A stretch of DNA of 64,000 nt from Nannocystis punicea. Lineage in GTDB: Bacteria; Myxococcota_A; Polyangia; Nannocystales; Nannocystaceae. Positions 45,216-54,541 of this stretch are shown here, piece by piece. The stretch lies in contig NZ_CP114040.1 of assembly GCF_026965555.1 (NCBI RefSeq), positions 9,522,001 through 9,586,000 on the forward strand. Reading direction: 5' to 3'. Under the pieces are notes generated by a model. That model saw only the letters and a program-made list of their open reading frames with translations. It had not been told where the DNA came from and did not search any database. Positions within the stretch are counted from its first letter, which is position 1; each line of letters opens with the position of its first letter. Position numbers and translations under genes: made by a program.

Positions 45216-48200
45216 TCACTGGCGCGTGCGACGGACCAGCATCTCGCCCCTGGACAGGCCGACGAGGTCGGGGCGCCGGTCGCCGTCGATGTCGGGGAAC
45301 TCGACCGCCTCGAGCGCGACCTCGGCGACCTGGACCCGCACTGGGCCGTCGTCGCCGCGCAGCCACACGAACGACGCGTCCTCTTCGACGACCGCGAGGT
45401 CGTAGCGGCCGTCGCCGTCGGCGTCGGCCGCGGCGAGCAGCCGGGCCCCCTCGTCGCCCACGAGCGGCACGCGCCGGTCGACCTCGCCGGCCTCGTGGCG
45501 GTAGATCGTCGCCCCCTCCTGGCTCACCAGGTCGACGCGGCCGTCGCCGTCGACCGGGCCGAACAGCGCCACCTCGCCCGGCACGTCCGCGACGGCCCAC
45601 CCGCGCGCCCCGTCGCCGCGCACCAGCGCGCCTGACCCTTCGAGCAGGTCGATCACCGCGTCGAGATCGCCGTCGCCGTCGACGTCGCCGAGCTGCAGCG
45701 TCTGGCCGCCCTCCGCCAGGCCGGCCGCCTGCTGCCACGGCTCGAAGCGCAGCGGCTCGGCGGTGCCGTGGGCGATCATCAGAGCCGTGCTGTCCCCGGC
45801 CACGAGCGCGAGGATGTCGGGCCACCCGTCGTCGTCGACGTCCGCGATCGCCAGGCGGAGGATCGGCCCGCCCGTCAGGTCCGTGAGCGGGATGAACGGC
45901 TCGTCCCGCTCCGGGCGCAGGCGATAGCAGTGGATCCAGTTGATGAGGTCGGCCGCGATCACCTCCTCCCAGCCGTCGCCGTCGAGGTCGCCGAACGCCA
46001 GGCCGCGGCTCTGGGGCCCGGCGGTCACGCCGTCGGCTCGCATCAACGGCTCGGTCTCGCTGCCCCACATCCACGTGACGCCGCCGGCGAAGCTCATGGT
46101 CCCGACGTCGTCCAGCCCGTCGTGGTCGAGGTCGACGATGACGAGCTGGTGGGCCGAGCTGGGGAAGTAGATCGGCCAGGGCGACTCGCCCGGCCGCACC
46201 ACCTCGCGCAGTACATGCACCGCGACCCCCCCGCGGGCCAGCTCGACCACGTCGAATTGTCCGTCGAGGCGCGGCGCGAACGCCAGCTCGTCGGCGTACG
46301 GGAAGTCGTACTCGAGCCACTCCTCGTCGAAGCTGCCGTCGCCGCGGCCGTGGCGGTAGCGGAAGCTGTCGAGGGCCAGCCCCACCCAGTCGAGCGCCCC
46401 GTCGCCGTCGACGTCGCGCAGGTGCGTCGGCGGCCCCACGCTCTCGGCGACGATCACCGGCGCCCCGTCGGCCAGCCCGTCGATGCGCAGCGCCCCTCCG
46501 CCGAGCGAACCCACCAGCTCCGCCTCGCCGTCACCGTCGAGATCGCCGGCCACGAGGCGCTTGCCGAACCCCGGCTGCGGCATCACCCCGGCCAGCGCGC
46601 CGACGTCGTGCTCGACCCCCGGGCTGAAGTCGGCGCCGTCGGGCGTCATGCGCGTCAGCACCGTGAGCTCGCCGCGCCGGCCGAGGATCACCGGCTCGTC
46701 GACCCCATCGGCGTCGAAGTCGACCGCCGCCAGCGCGTCGACGTACAGCTCGTCGGCGAGGCGCGTGACCGCGGCCGTGCCATCGGCCGCGAACCGCACC
46801 AGCGCCGCGCCGGCGATCGCCGCCTCGGCGCTCCGCGTCGACGGCAGCGCCACGATCGCCGCCGGCTGCCCAGGACCTGTCCGAAGGGACAGAAGCGTCA
46901 GCGCCGGCACGCCGACGTCGACGCTCGGGCCGATCACGTCCTCCCCGTCGTCCCCGGAGATCAGCGCCCGCACGCGCTCGCCCTCGTTGACGACGATGTC
47001 GGCGCGCCCGTCCCCGCTGACGTCGACGAGGAGCATCGAGGTCACGGGCCCGTCGAGCACGAGGGACCGCGAGAACACGAACCCGCGGTCGGCGCGGCCG
47101 TGGAACAGGTGGATCGAGTCGACGACGGCGACCGCGAAGTCGAGCAGGGGATCGTCGTCGAGGTCGCCGGCCGCCACCGCGCTCCCGCGGGCCGACAGAT
47201 CCGCCTCGGTGCGCCAGACCTCGAGCGGCGTCGCGCTCGCGGCCCAGCCCAGCCGCTTCAACGCCGACAGCGCGGCCACCATCACCTGGCCGTCCGCGTC
47301 GGCGCCGATCCACCTCGGGGTGAGGCCGACGGAGTGCTTGACGTGCCCGATCCAGGACGCCCCCTTGCCGAACCATGTGGCGAGCACCGACCCGAACGGC
47401 ACCACCACCCCCGCCAGCCCGCTGCCCGCCACCGGCCCCGCCGCCAGCCCGGTCTCGGCCGCGTCCTCCGGCAGGACGAACGGCAGCGCGATCGGGCTCG
47501 AGAACCGGCCGGCGCCGTCGTTGCGGTGGATCAACACCCCCGTGCCGGCGCTGCGGGCGAGCGCGTCGAGGTCGCCGTCGCCGTCGTGATCGGCCAGCTC
47601 GAGCCAGCGGGCGCTCGCGCTCGAGGGGCTCGCCGACGCCGCCTGCAGCGTCCCGTCGCCCGCTCCGCGCAGCACCTGCAGCGCGGGCGTCTCGCGGTCG
47701 AGGGCGACCACGTCGGCTCGTCCGTCGCCGTCGACGTCGCCGACCGCGAGCTCGACCGGCTCGCGGCCCGCGAGGTAGCGGCGGAGCGCGCCGGAGCGCG
47801 GATCGACGACCACGACCTGCCGCGACCCCGGCAGCGACGCGACCAGCTCCGGCGCGCCGTCGCCGGCGAGGTCCACGGTGCGCAGCGCCGCCGGATCGTC
47901 GGGCAGCGCGAGGACTCGCCGGCGCTCGAGCCGACCCTCGCCGTCGAGCCCGAACAGCTGGAGCTGCGACGGCTCGGCCAGCGACACCGCGACCTCGCCC
48001 GGGAGCGCCTCGAGGCCGGTGGCGGTCGCGTCGAAGTGCACCATCGATTGCCAGCTGGAGTGCGTGCCGGCCTCGCGCGCGAGCACCAGCTTGGACCCGA
48101 AGTCCGTCACCACCACCGCCTCGTCGAGGCCGTCGCCGTCGAGGTCGAGGAACACCGCGTCGGCGATCGCAGTGATCATCGCCCGCGCGCTCGGCTCGGC

Positions 48201-48323
48201 CGCGCACAGCGGCGCCAGCGAACCGCACGGGCCGTCGTCCCCGCAGCCGAGAACCGGCCCCGCGAGCGCCCCCACGGCCACGAGGACGGCGATGCGCGAG
48301 AACGAGCGCGACCGATGCGTCAT
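45216..48323 (-). CDS. FG-GAP/VCBS repeat lipoprotein
   Basis: The 1035-residue product has a signal ending at Cys27 (VLGC-GDD). The body is a chain of FG-GAP/VCBS repeats with the calcium-loop motif DxDGDGxxDxV (for example FLDLDGDGLDEAVVV, DVDGDGRADVVALD, DHDGDGDLDALA, DLDGDGEAELVG, DIDGDRRPDLVGL), enough for two or more seven-bladed propellers. Such surface proteins bind calcium and act in adhesion. A strict palindrome (CTGTCC-GAAG-GGACAG, 46877-46892) sits in the frame between repeats. Confidence 0.88.
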   Translation of the reverse strand: MTHRSRSFSRIAVLVAVGALAGPVLGCGDDGPCGSLAPLCAAEPSARAMITAIADAVFLDLDGDGLDEAVVVTDFGSKLVLAREAGTHSSWQSMVHFDATATGLEALPGEVAVSLAEPSQLQLFGLDGEGRLERRRVLALPDDPAALRTVDLAGDGAPELVASLPGSRQVVVVDPRSGALRRYLAGREPVELAVGDVDGDGRADVVALDRETPALQVLRGAGDGTLQAASASPSSASARWLELADHDGDGDLDALARSAGTGVLIHRNDGAGRFSSPIALPFVLPEDAAETGLAAGPVAGSGLAGVVVPFGSVLATWFGKGASWIGHVKHSVGLTPRWIGADADGQVMVAALSALKRLGWAASATPLEVWRTEADLSARGSAVAAGDLDDDPLLDFAVAVVDSIHLFHGRADRGFVFSRSLVLDGPVTSMLLVDVSGDGRADIVVNEGERVRALISGDDGEDVIGPSVDVGVPALTLLSLRTGPGQPAAIVALPSTRSAEAAIAGAALVRFAADGTAAVTRLADELYVDALAAVDFDADGVDEPVILGRRGELTVLTRMTPDGADFSPGVEHDVGALAGVMPQPGFGKRLVAGDLDGDGEAELVGSLGGGALRIDGLADGAPVIVAESVGPPTHLRDVDGDGALDWVGLALDSFRYRHGRGDGSFDEEWLEYDFPYADELAFAPRLDGQFDVVELARGGVAVHVLREVVRPGESPWPIYFPSSAHQLVIVDLDHDGLDDVGTMSFAGGVTWMWGSETEPLMRADGVTAGPQSRGLAFGDLDGDGWEEVIAADLINWIHCYRLRPERDEPFIPLTDLTGGPILRLAIADVDDDGWPDILALVAGDSTALMIAHGTAEPLRFEPWQQAAGLAEGGQTLQLGDVDGDGDLDAVIDLLEGSGALVRGDGARGWAVADVPGEVALFGPVDGDGRVDLVSQEGATIYRHEAGEVDRRVPLVGDEGARLLAAADADGDGRYDLAVVEEDASFVWLRGDDGPVRVQVAEVALEAVEFPDIDGDRRPDLVGLSRGEMLVRRTRQ
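46877..46892. repeat. In-frame palindrome inside the FG-GAP gene
   Basis: CTGTCC, spacer GAAG, GGACAG: strict member of the dispersed family inside coding sequence. On the minus strand it encodes part of LLSLRTGPGQ without breaking the frame. Confidence 0.75.
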
Positions 48324-48491
48324 GCAGCCCGCAGAGAGTGAACGGCCGGGCGACCGCGTGCAAGCTTCTCGCGTCCCCGCGACGTCGTCGACCGCTCACC
48401 GATCTCCGCGCGATCGACACACCCCGAGCGTGCCCTCGACGCGAGGCGCGCTCGACAGCGTGGAGCCTCCCATCCACCATGCCTTTGATAC

Positions 48492-48512
48492 ATGTCCAAA
48501 AGGACATTTTTT
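48492..48512 (+). repeat. TGTCC palindrome with T-tract, terminator-like
   Basis: ATGTCC-AAAA-GGACAT followed by TTTTT looks like a Rho-independent terminator for plus-strand transcripts. It lies between divergent starts (48323 minus, 48615 plus), so it would not end either gene; it could attenuate a longer leader of the hydrolase gene or just be a repeat copy. Confidence 0.65.
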
Positions 48513-48614
48513 GGAGTTCGCCGCGCCGCGCGCCGCAAGCCGGCGAGTGACGGCGATCGCCGCGTCCCTCGCTGCCCTGCCGCGCCGCCGGCGAGCCCGT
48601 ATCTTCGAGCGTAC

Positions 48615-49652
48615 GTGCTGTCGCTCGATCCATTCGGCCCCGACGACCTCGGCGAGGCGCGCGAGCGGGCGCTGCTGGCCGCGCACGGCGGGGTCGGCGT
48701 GCTCGCGCCGTACGGCCCCGTCCGCGCCGCTCTCCGGCCGCTGGCGCTCGTCCACGGCATCCACGGCCACCCCGGCGAGCTGCGGGCGCTGGCGGAGCAC
48801 GCGCTGAAGGCCGGCGGCGCCCAGCCCTACCTGTTCGCCTACGACGACCTCGGGCGCTACCTCGATCGCAGCGGCGACGACCTCGCGCGGGCGCTCGCGC
48901 AGCTCGCCTGTCACACGCCGCGGCCTGCGGTCGTGATCGTCGCGCACTCGATGGGCGGCATCGTCGCCCGCTGCGCCCTCAACTCGCTGGTCGACCCGCG
49001 ATGGTTCCCGCTGTTCTCCCACCGCAGGCTGCGCCGCGGCAGGGTCCGCGTACGCGGCAGCGCCGAGGCCGTGCGCGCCGGCGTGCGCCTGGAGACCGCC
49101 TGCGCCGCCGACTTCGCGTCCGTCGACCTCGTCGCAGTCGACACCCCGTGGTCGGGCTTTTTCGCCCCGCGCCTCGATCTGCGCAACCTCTGGCGGCGCG
49201 AGCGGACCTGGGTCGACATGGTCTCGAACAGCACGGTGCTGACGCGCCTGCACGACGTCGCCTTGCCGACCCACTTCCGCGTCCATCACCTCGAGGCCGA
49301 CCAGGCCGCCGCCGGTCTCGCGGCCGACAAGATCTGCAGCCTCGGCGACCTCGACGACGCCGACCTCCTCTGCTTCCAGCGCGCCATCCTCGGCGATCGC
49401 CGCGCCCTCGGCAGAGACCCGCTGCGACGCAACCTGTTCGCCGCCCTCGCGGCCGAGCGCAGCTTCCCGACCCTCGCGGCCGACCTGCGCGCCAGCGGCG
49501 TCCGCGACGCGTCGGCCTTCCGCGCCGAGCTGCGGCGCGCCGTCCCCCGCCTGGCCGGCAGCCACACCTCCGTGCTCACCAATTCCGCCCTGTTCGCCCT
49601 GCTCGACGAGCTCCTCGTCCGCGGCGCCACCGAAGTGCGCCGCCAGGCCTGA
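48615..49652 (+). CDS. Alpha/beta hydrolase, lipase-like
   Basis: The product is 345 residues from GTG 48615; an ATG 123 bases earlier lies inside the palindrome and gives a basic, non-conserved extension, so I prefer the GTG. Core motifs: LVHGIHGHPGEL (oxyanion segment) and VVIVAHSMGGIVARCAL with the nucleophile Ser in AHSMGG, followed by VDTPWSGFF. This fits GPI-remodelling PGAP1-like or triacylglycerol lipases that act on lipid esters. No signal peptide is visible, so it is probably cytoplasmic or exported by another route. Confidence 0.8.
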   Translation: MLSLDPFGPDDLGEARERALLAAHGGVGVLAPYGPVRAALRPLALVHGIHGHPGELRALAEHALKAGGAQPYLFAYDDLGRYLDRSGDDLARALAQLACHTPRPAVVIVAHSMGGIVARCALNSLVDPRWFPLFSHRRLRRGRVRVRGSAEAVRAGVRLETACAADFASVDLVAVDTPWSGFFAPRLDLRNLWRRERTWVDMVSNSTVLTRLHDVALPTHFRVHHLEADQAAAGLAADKICSLGDLDDADLLCFQRAILGDRRALGRDPLRRNLFAALAAERSFPTLAADLRASGVRDASAFRAELRRAVPRLAGSHTSVLTNSALFALLDELLVRGATEVRRQA

Positions 49653-49740
49653 CGCGGACACGAGAAGAGGACGCGGCCTCAGCTCGGGTGAACGCCCTCG
49701 TCGCTCGGCCCTTCGCAGACCCACACACGGAGGGCTGCGG

Positions 49741-50014
49741 CATGTCCCCCGGGGCATCTCATCCATCACCCACCGCCGCGCTGCGTTCGTCCTCCGCAGC
49801 CCACGCGAGACGCGACCGCGCGTCACATGTCCCCCGGGACATCTCATCCATCGACCCCCGCCGCGCCGCGTTCTTCCCCCGCAGCCCACGCGAGACGCGA
49901 CCGCGCATCACATGTCCCCCGGGACATCTCATCCGCCGCCACCGCCGCCCCGCGTTCTTCCTCCGCGGCCCACGCGAGACGCGACCGCGCGTCACATGTC
50001 CCCCGGGACATCTC
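49741..50014 (+). repeat. Tandem array A, about 85-base units with palindrome
   Basis: Four starts (CATGTCCCCC at 49741, 49826, 49911, 49995) are spaced 85, 85 and 84 bases. Each unit opens with TGTCC-CCCG-GGACA (first copy GGGCA) and ATCTCATCC, and ends with CCCACGCGAGACGCGACCGC. The last unit breaks off after the palindrome. It lies between the hydrolase stop and the SIMPL gene start. Confidence 0.85.
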
Positions 50015-50132
50015 ATCCATCGCCACCGCCGCGCCCCTCGGCGAGCTCCGCGAGGACGACGCGCGCGCCGGCGCCCGAGGAATTGACCGAGCTCTTACAT
50101 TCGCCGCCGGCGCGCGCACCTACGCTGCTTGC

Positions 50133-50882
50133 ATGCATCGCTTGACGCTCGTCCTCCTCGCGCTCGCCGCCTGCCAGCCCGCGCCCTGCCCCCGCGAGAC
50201 TCCGACCGTGATCACCTGGTCGCCCGGCGTACAGACCGCCACGCCGGTGCCCGGCCGCACCATCACCGTCTCGGGCGCCGCGGAGATCCTCACCGCGCCC
50301 GACACCTTCGAGCTGACGATCGGCTTCGACGTCCTGGCGCCCGACCTCCAGCGGGCGCGCGACGACAGCCGCCAGCGCGCCGCGGCCCTGCTCGACGTGG
50401 TCGCCCGCCACTCGATCGCCGACAGCGACGTCCAGACCCAGGAGCTGTCGCTGCAGCCGCGCTACGACAACTACGAGCACCGCAAGATCGTCGGCTACGA
50501 GGCCACGCGCGGCCTGGTCGTCACGCTGCACGACCTCGGCGCCGTCGAACCTGTCCTTTACGACATGCTGGCGGCCGGCGCCAACCGGGTCGACCGGGTC
50601 CAGTTCCACAGCAGCGCCGCCCGCGAAAAGCGGGCCGAGGCGCGCGTGCTCGCGGTCCAGGCCGCGCGCGCCAAGGCGGAGGCGATGGCCGCCGCCCTCG
50701 GCCAGACTCTGGGCGAGGCGCTGCGCGTCGAGGAGGTGACCGTCGACGCCTGGCGCCCCCCGACGCTCGGCAACATCGCGCTGATGAACGACACCGCCCC
50801 GCAGATCAGCGACACGGTCGCTACCGGGCGGATCCGCGTCCAGGCCAACGTCTCCGTCACCTTCGCCCTGGCGCACCAGTGA
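50133..50882 (+). CDS. SIMPL (DUF541) domain lipoprotein
   Basis: The 249-residue product has a short signal ending at Cys14 (LAAC-QPA). The rest matches the SIMPL/DUF541 family: GRTITVSGAAEILTAPDTFELTIGF, VQTQELSLQPRYD, GYEATRGLVVTLHDL, VDRVQFHSSAAREKRAEARVLAVQAARAKAEAMAAALG, and IRVQANVSVTFAL at the end. Proteins of this type are periplasmic, form rings, and are linked to stress tolerance; no enzyme role. The array A lies upstream. Confidence 0.9.
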   Translation: MHRLTLVLLALAACQPAPCPRETPTVITWSPGVQTATPVPGRTITVSGAAEILTAPDTFELTIGFDVLAPDLQRARDDSRQRAAALLDVVARHSIADSDVQTQELSLQPRYDNYEHRKIVGYEATRGLVVTLHDLGAVEPVLYDMLAAGANRVDRVQFHSSAAREKRAEARVLAVQAARAKAEAMAAALGQTLGEALRVEEVTVDAWRPPTLGNIALMNDTAPQISDTVATGRIRVQANVSVTFALAHQ

Positions 50883-50919
50883 TCGCTCCTCGACGACTTC
50901 GCGCGGACCCACGTCACCG

Positions 50920-50957
50920 CGGATCCGCGTCCCGGCGAACACCGTGGCGCACCAGTG
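50920..50957 (+). repeat. Partial duplicate of the SIMPL gene 3' end
   Basis: GGATCCGCGTCC, GGCGAAC and GGCGCACCAGTGA just past the gene repeat GGATCCGCGTCC (50831-50842) and GGCGCACCAGTGA (50870-50882) of its last codons, with bases lost between. This is a shortened and decayed tail copy. I see nothing else in 50883-51193. Confidence 0.5.
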
Positions 50958-51193
50958 ACTTTTCCAGATTGAAATCGCCGCCCGCATCTCCGGTGCCGTC
51001 CATGCAGCGCCGGTCACCCTTCCGACGCGAGCAGAGCGGACGGCCGACCCGGATCTCACGGGGACGCTATCGCCTTGCGCCTCGCTCGTCGCACGCGGCC
51101 GCACGATTCGTGCGGCCGAGGAGGCCCGCAGCGCGCGCCTGGAGCCGCCGCCTCGAAGTGACATCGCCCCACGACCGCGCTACCTTCGATGTC

Positions 51194-52279
51194 ATGCGTC
51201 GCCTCGCGCTCGCCACGCTCGCCGCCCTCGCCGCCTGCAACGACGGCCCGGAGCAGCAGTCGGGCTTCGGCTCGAGCATCACGACTGCCCCGCCCGCGAC
51301 GACCTCGAGCGGCCCCGACACGTCGACCACGACGTCGAGCTCGACCGGCGCGGCCGAGGACTCGGCGGCGGCGAGCACCGCGAACAGCTCGACCAGCTCT
51401 GCCGGCGGCATCCCCGACGGCGGCGCCCCGCCGGACGGCGGCGACAAGCCGCCGCAGGGCTGCGGGGGCAAGGTCGATCTCCTGTTCACGATCAGCTCGC
51501 AATCGACGATGAAGCTGGCGCAGGGCTGGCTCAAGTCCAGCTTTCCGGGCTTCATCGACACGCTCGAGAGCGAGTTCGGTGACTTCGACTACCACATCCT
51601 GTCCGCCAACACGTCCCCGCTGTGGGGCCATCCCGTCCTCTGCGCCGGCTGCAAGGACATCTGCCCCGAGGTGCCCGAGTACCCGTGCGGAGTCACCCCC
51701 GAGCCCTGCGACACCATCGCGGGCGCAGGCGTCACGTATCCGATCGGCGAGGACGCGAGCAACAAGCGCTGCGACCTCGCCAGCGGCCTCCGCTACATCA
51801 CCCCCGGCCAGCCCGACCTCGAGGAGGCATTCTCCTGCATCGCGTCGGTCGGGACCAGCGGCGCCCCCCTGGTCGCCGAGATGACGATGGCGGCCCTCGC
51901 CGACGAGATCAACGCTCCGGGCGGGTGCAACGAGGGCTTTCTCCGCGACGACGCGCTCCTCGTGGTCGTCGCCATCCAGGACACGTGGGACGAGGACAGT
52001 GTAGGCACTGCCCAGGACTGGGCGAACGCGCTGGTCGAGGCCAAGGGCGGAGATCCGGACGCCGTGGTGCTCCTCGTCATCGCCAGCGACACCGACGACC
52101 CGGACGGCTTGTGCGGCTACTCGGGCGTCCCGCCCGGTTATCACAAGCTCCGCACCTGGACCGAGCTGGTTCCCCACTCGGTGTTCGGCTCGATCTGCAA
52201 CGAGCAAGGTTACGCCGCCTACTTCGCGGAAGCGGCGACGAAGATCAAGGCGCAGTGCGACGTGTTCGTCCCGCAGTGA
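51194..52279 (+). CDS. VWA-like lipoprotein with altered MIDAS
   Basis: The 361-residue product has a signal ending at Cys15 (LAAC-NDG) and a Ser/Thr/Gly/Pro linker to about residue 90. KVDLLFTISSQSTM corresponds to the VWA segment that usually reads VDLLFVIDNSGSM; the metal-binding Asp is Ser here. The rest keeps family traits (FPGFIDTLE, DYHILSANTSP, LLVVVAIQDTWDED) and many Cys. It is a relative of the 5771 lipoprotein. Metal-dependent adhesion is probably lost. Confidence 0.7.
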   Translation: MRRLALATLAALAACNDGPEQQSGFGSSITTAPPATTSSGPDTSTTTSSSTGAAEDSAAASTANSSTSSAGGIPDGGAPPDGGDKPPQGCGGKVDLLFTISSQSTMKLAQGWLKSSFPGFIDTLESEFGDFDYHILSANTSPLWGHPVLCAGCKDICPEVPEYPCGVTPEPCDTIAGAGVTYPIGEDASNKRCDLASGLRYITPGQPDLEEAFSCIASVGTSGAPLVAEMTMAALADEINAPGGCNEGFLRDDALLVVVAIQDTWDEDSVGTAQDWANALVEAKGGDPDAVVLLVIASDTDDPDGLCGYSGVPPGYHKLRTWTELVPHSVFGSICNEQGYAAYFAEAATKIKAQCDVFVPQ

Positions 52280-52283
52280 GCGT

Positions 52284-53954
52284 CTACGGGTACAGGCGCA
52301 GCGCGTAGGCTCGCGGCTGCAGCTCGGCGAACTCGCTGCCGACCACCGACACGTGGCCCCACGGACCGATCGCCAGGTCCGCCGCGTCGTCGGGCCCCTT
52401 GCCCGGCCCGCTGCGGACGACGTCCCAGGCGTGCACGCCGAGCGGGCCGGGGATGGCGAAGATCCAGGCGTCCTGATCGGTGACCAACCCCTTGCGAGAT
52501 CCCGCGAGCACGATCTTGCCCTCGCGATCCTCACCGACCGCGTAGGCGATCGCATCGCTCCCCGGCGTCGGCTCGAACCGCACGGCGCCAGCCTCACCGG
52601 TGGCCGAGAACCAGCGCGTCAATACCTGGCGGATCGTGAGCACGTCCCGCCCCCAGCCGGTGACGACGAAGCCGCCGTCGCGCAACGGCGCCACGGCCAT
52701 CGCGCCGTCTTCCTCGAGCAGCTCGCCAGCGGACGTCCACTCGTCGAGCAACTCCCCGTCGAGTCCGTAGCGCAGCACGACCGCGCGCCGGATCTTCTGG
52801 TTGAGCTCGTCGTAGATCTGGCGCTCGCCCACGACGACGAGTTCATCCTCGACGACGGCCACCCCGCGCCCGAGCTCGTCGAGCCCGTTCTTCGGGTCGT
52901 CTTGTAAGGACGCGGCGAAGGTCGCCTGTTCGAATAGTTTGCCGTCGGCCGCCGAGACCCACCAGACCTTGAGGTCATGCGTACCCGGGGCCACCTCGCT
53001 CGCTCCGACCACGACCACGCGGTCGCCTGCGAAGGCGATCCCGAACGCCTTCGTCTTGGGGTCGCCCGTGGCCGTCCACACCAGCGGCAACGGCTCGCCC
53101 GGCCGCACCTTGGACACCGCCCACGTCGATCCGGCGCGCGTCGACGCCACGTACACGGCCCCGTCTTCGCTTGCAGCGATGGCCGGCCCGATGCCTGCGC
53201 CCGCGAGCGACACCTTGCCGAGCGAGATGGGTCCCGCCTCGACCGAGCTCGTCGCGCTGTCGAGCTTCACCACGACCGCGACGAGGCCCTCCTCCTCCGT
53301 CTCGAGGAAGCCGGACGCCGCGATCGAGTAGTCGTCGAGCAGCGCCACCCCGGTGAAGCCGCTGAGCGGCCCGTCGTGCACGTAGGGCGGCCAGACGTCG
53401 GTCCCACCGGGCGCGACGTCGACGAGCAGGTCCTCCTCGTCCTCGGCGCTCACGTTGTCGGCGGTGTGGCCGACGGCGCGGATCGTGTGGAGGCCGTCGC
53501 CTGGCGCGTCGTCGGACGTCACCTCGAGCACGGCGACGGGCTCTTTCGGCGCCGCCCCGAGCACGAGCGGCGCGTCGCCGTCGAAGATGTCGATCGCCGT
53601 CACCGGCCGCGACGTCCACACGCCGATCTGCACCTCCCCGACCTCGTGCACCGACGACGGAGTCAAGAACACCTCGACCTCGAGCGGCTCGGCCTCGCCG
53701 CCTTCGTCGCCCGCTGCGCTCGCGCTGTCCCCCTCGCTCCCGCTGCCCGGCGCTGCGCCGCTCGTCATGCTCGAGCCAGCCGTGCTCGCCGGGGCCGTCA
53801 TGGACGTCGCATCCGTCGTCGCGCCGCTCGTGACGGCGCCCGACGAACTCGAGAGCGACGGTAGATCCTTGCCCGCCTGTGCGACCGCGTCCCAATCCAC
53901 AGTGCAGCCGACGAGGACGGAGAAGCTGGCGACCAATTTTACAAAGCGCTGCAT
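52284..53954 (-). CDS. Beta-propeller lipoprotein, unknown
   Basis: The 556-residue product starts at ATG 53954 (GTG 53957 is adjacent) with a signal ending at Cys17 (VLVGC-TVD). A Ser/Thr/Gly/Ala linker runs to about residue 90. An Ig-like domain may follow (LEVEVFLTPSSVHEVGEVQIGVWTS). The remainder has repeats of the kind DYSIAASGFLETEEEGLVAVVVKLD, AVAPLRDGGFVVTGWGRDVLTIRQVLTRW and KIVLAGSRKG, as in WD40/SBBP-like propellers. Role unknown. Confidence 0.7.
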   Translation of the reverse strand: MQRFVKLVASFSVLVGCTVDWDAVAQAGKDLPSLSSSSGAVTSGATTDATSMTAPASTAGSSMTSGAAPGSGSEGDSASAAGDEGGEAEPLEVEVFLTPSSVHEVGEVQIGVWTSRPVTAIDIFDGDAPLVLGAAPKEPVAVLEVTSDDAPGDGLHTIRAVGHTADNVSAEDEEDLLVDVAPGGTDVWPPYVHDGPLSGFTGVALLDDYSIAASGFLETEEEGLVAVVVKLDSATSSVEAGPISLGKVSLAGAGIGPAIAASEDGAVYVASTRAGSTWAVSKVRPGEPLPLVWTATGDPKTKAFGIAFAGDRVVVVGASEVAPGTHDLKVWWVSAADGKLFEQATFAASLQDDPKNGLDELGRGVAVVEDELVVVGERQIYDELNQKIRRAVVLRYGLDGELLDEWTSAGELLEEDGAMAVAPLRDGGFVVTGWGRDVLTIRQVLTRWFSATGEAGAVRFEPTPGSDAIAYAVGEDREGKIVLAGSRKGLVTDQDAWIFAIPGPLGVHAWDVVRSGPGKGPDDAADLAIGPWGHVSVVGSEFAELQPRAYALRLYP

Positions 53955-53966
53955 CACGAACCGATT

Positions 53967-54330
53967 GTATCATACGATGCGCGGCCTCGAGCCACCGGTG
54001 ATTGGCCCGACGTAAGCCCCGGACGGCCTCTGTCGGCGAGAAGCAACGAAATAATGCCGCTCTCGACACCCCGCGAGTGTCCGAAGCAAGCGCCGATGAC
54101 TGCGTGCGCCTGACGAATCGGACGCCCGCTCCCGCCCTCGACAGGCGCAACATTACCGCGGCTTTATCCCACGACGCGCGGTTCCGAGCCACAGGTGATT
54201 GGCCCGACGCAACGACGTAAGCCCCCCGGACAGCCCTCCGTCGGCAAGCAACAACGAAATAATGCCGCTCTCGACACCCGACGTGTGTCAGGAGCAAGAG
54301 ACCAATGAGGGCGTGCGACCGACGATCGGA
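53967..54330 (+). repeat. Array D: two copies of a ~208-base unit
   Basis: Copy one starts near 53967 and copy two near 54168. Both contain GGTGATTGGCCCGACG, ACGAAATAATGCCGCTCTCG (54046 and 54254, 208 apart), GACAC...GTGTC hairpins and GCAAG...ATGA...GCGTGCG. The copies are diverged but align over most of their length, and lie between the 53954 lipoprotein start and the Ada gene. Confidence 0.75.
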
Positions 54331-54541
54331 CCGCCGCTCTCGCTCCCCGCCGACCCATCCTCCCGCGATCTCTCGCCAACGGCCTGCCGCGCACCCACGC
54401 CGCATCGTCGTGGTGACGTCCGAAACCGGCGACCTGCCCGCGATCCTTCGCCAGCGGCCCCGCGACCCGCTCACACCGCGGAGTTGCGGCGACGTCCGAA
54501 AACGGCGAGACGTGCGGCCGCCGGCGCGCTACACCGACCGC

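Noticed and set aside
48492..48614. Upstream ATG start for the lipase-like gene
   Set aside because: It lies inside the palindrome, and the extra residues are basic and without similarity to the hydrolase fold.
49741..50014. CRISPR array
   Set aside because: Whole 85-base units are conserved, with no unique spacers. Arrays B and C were rejected for the same reason.
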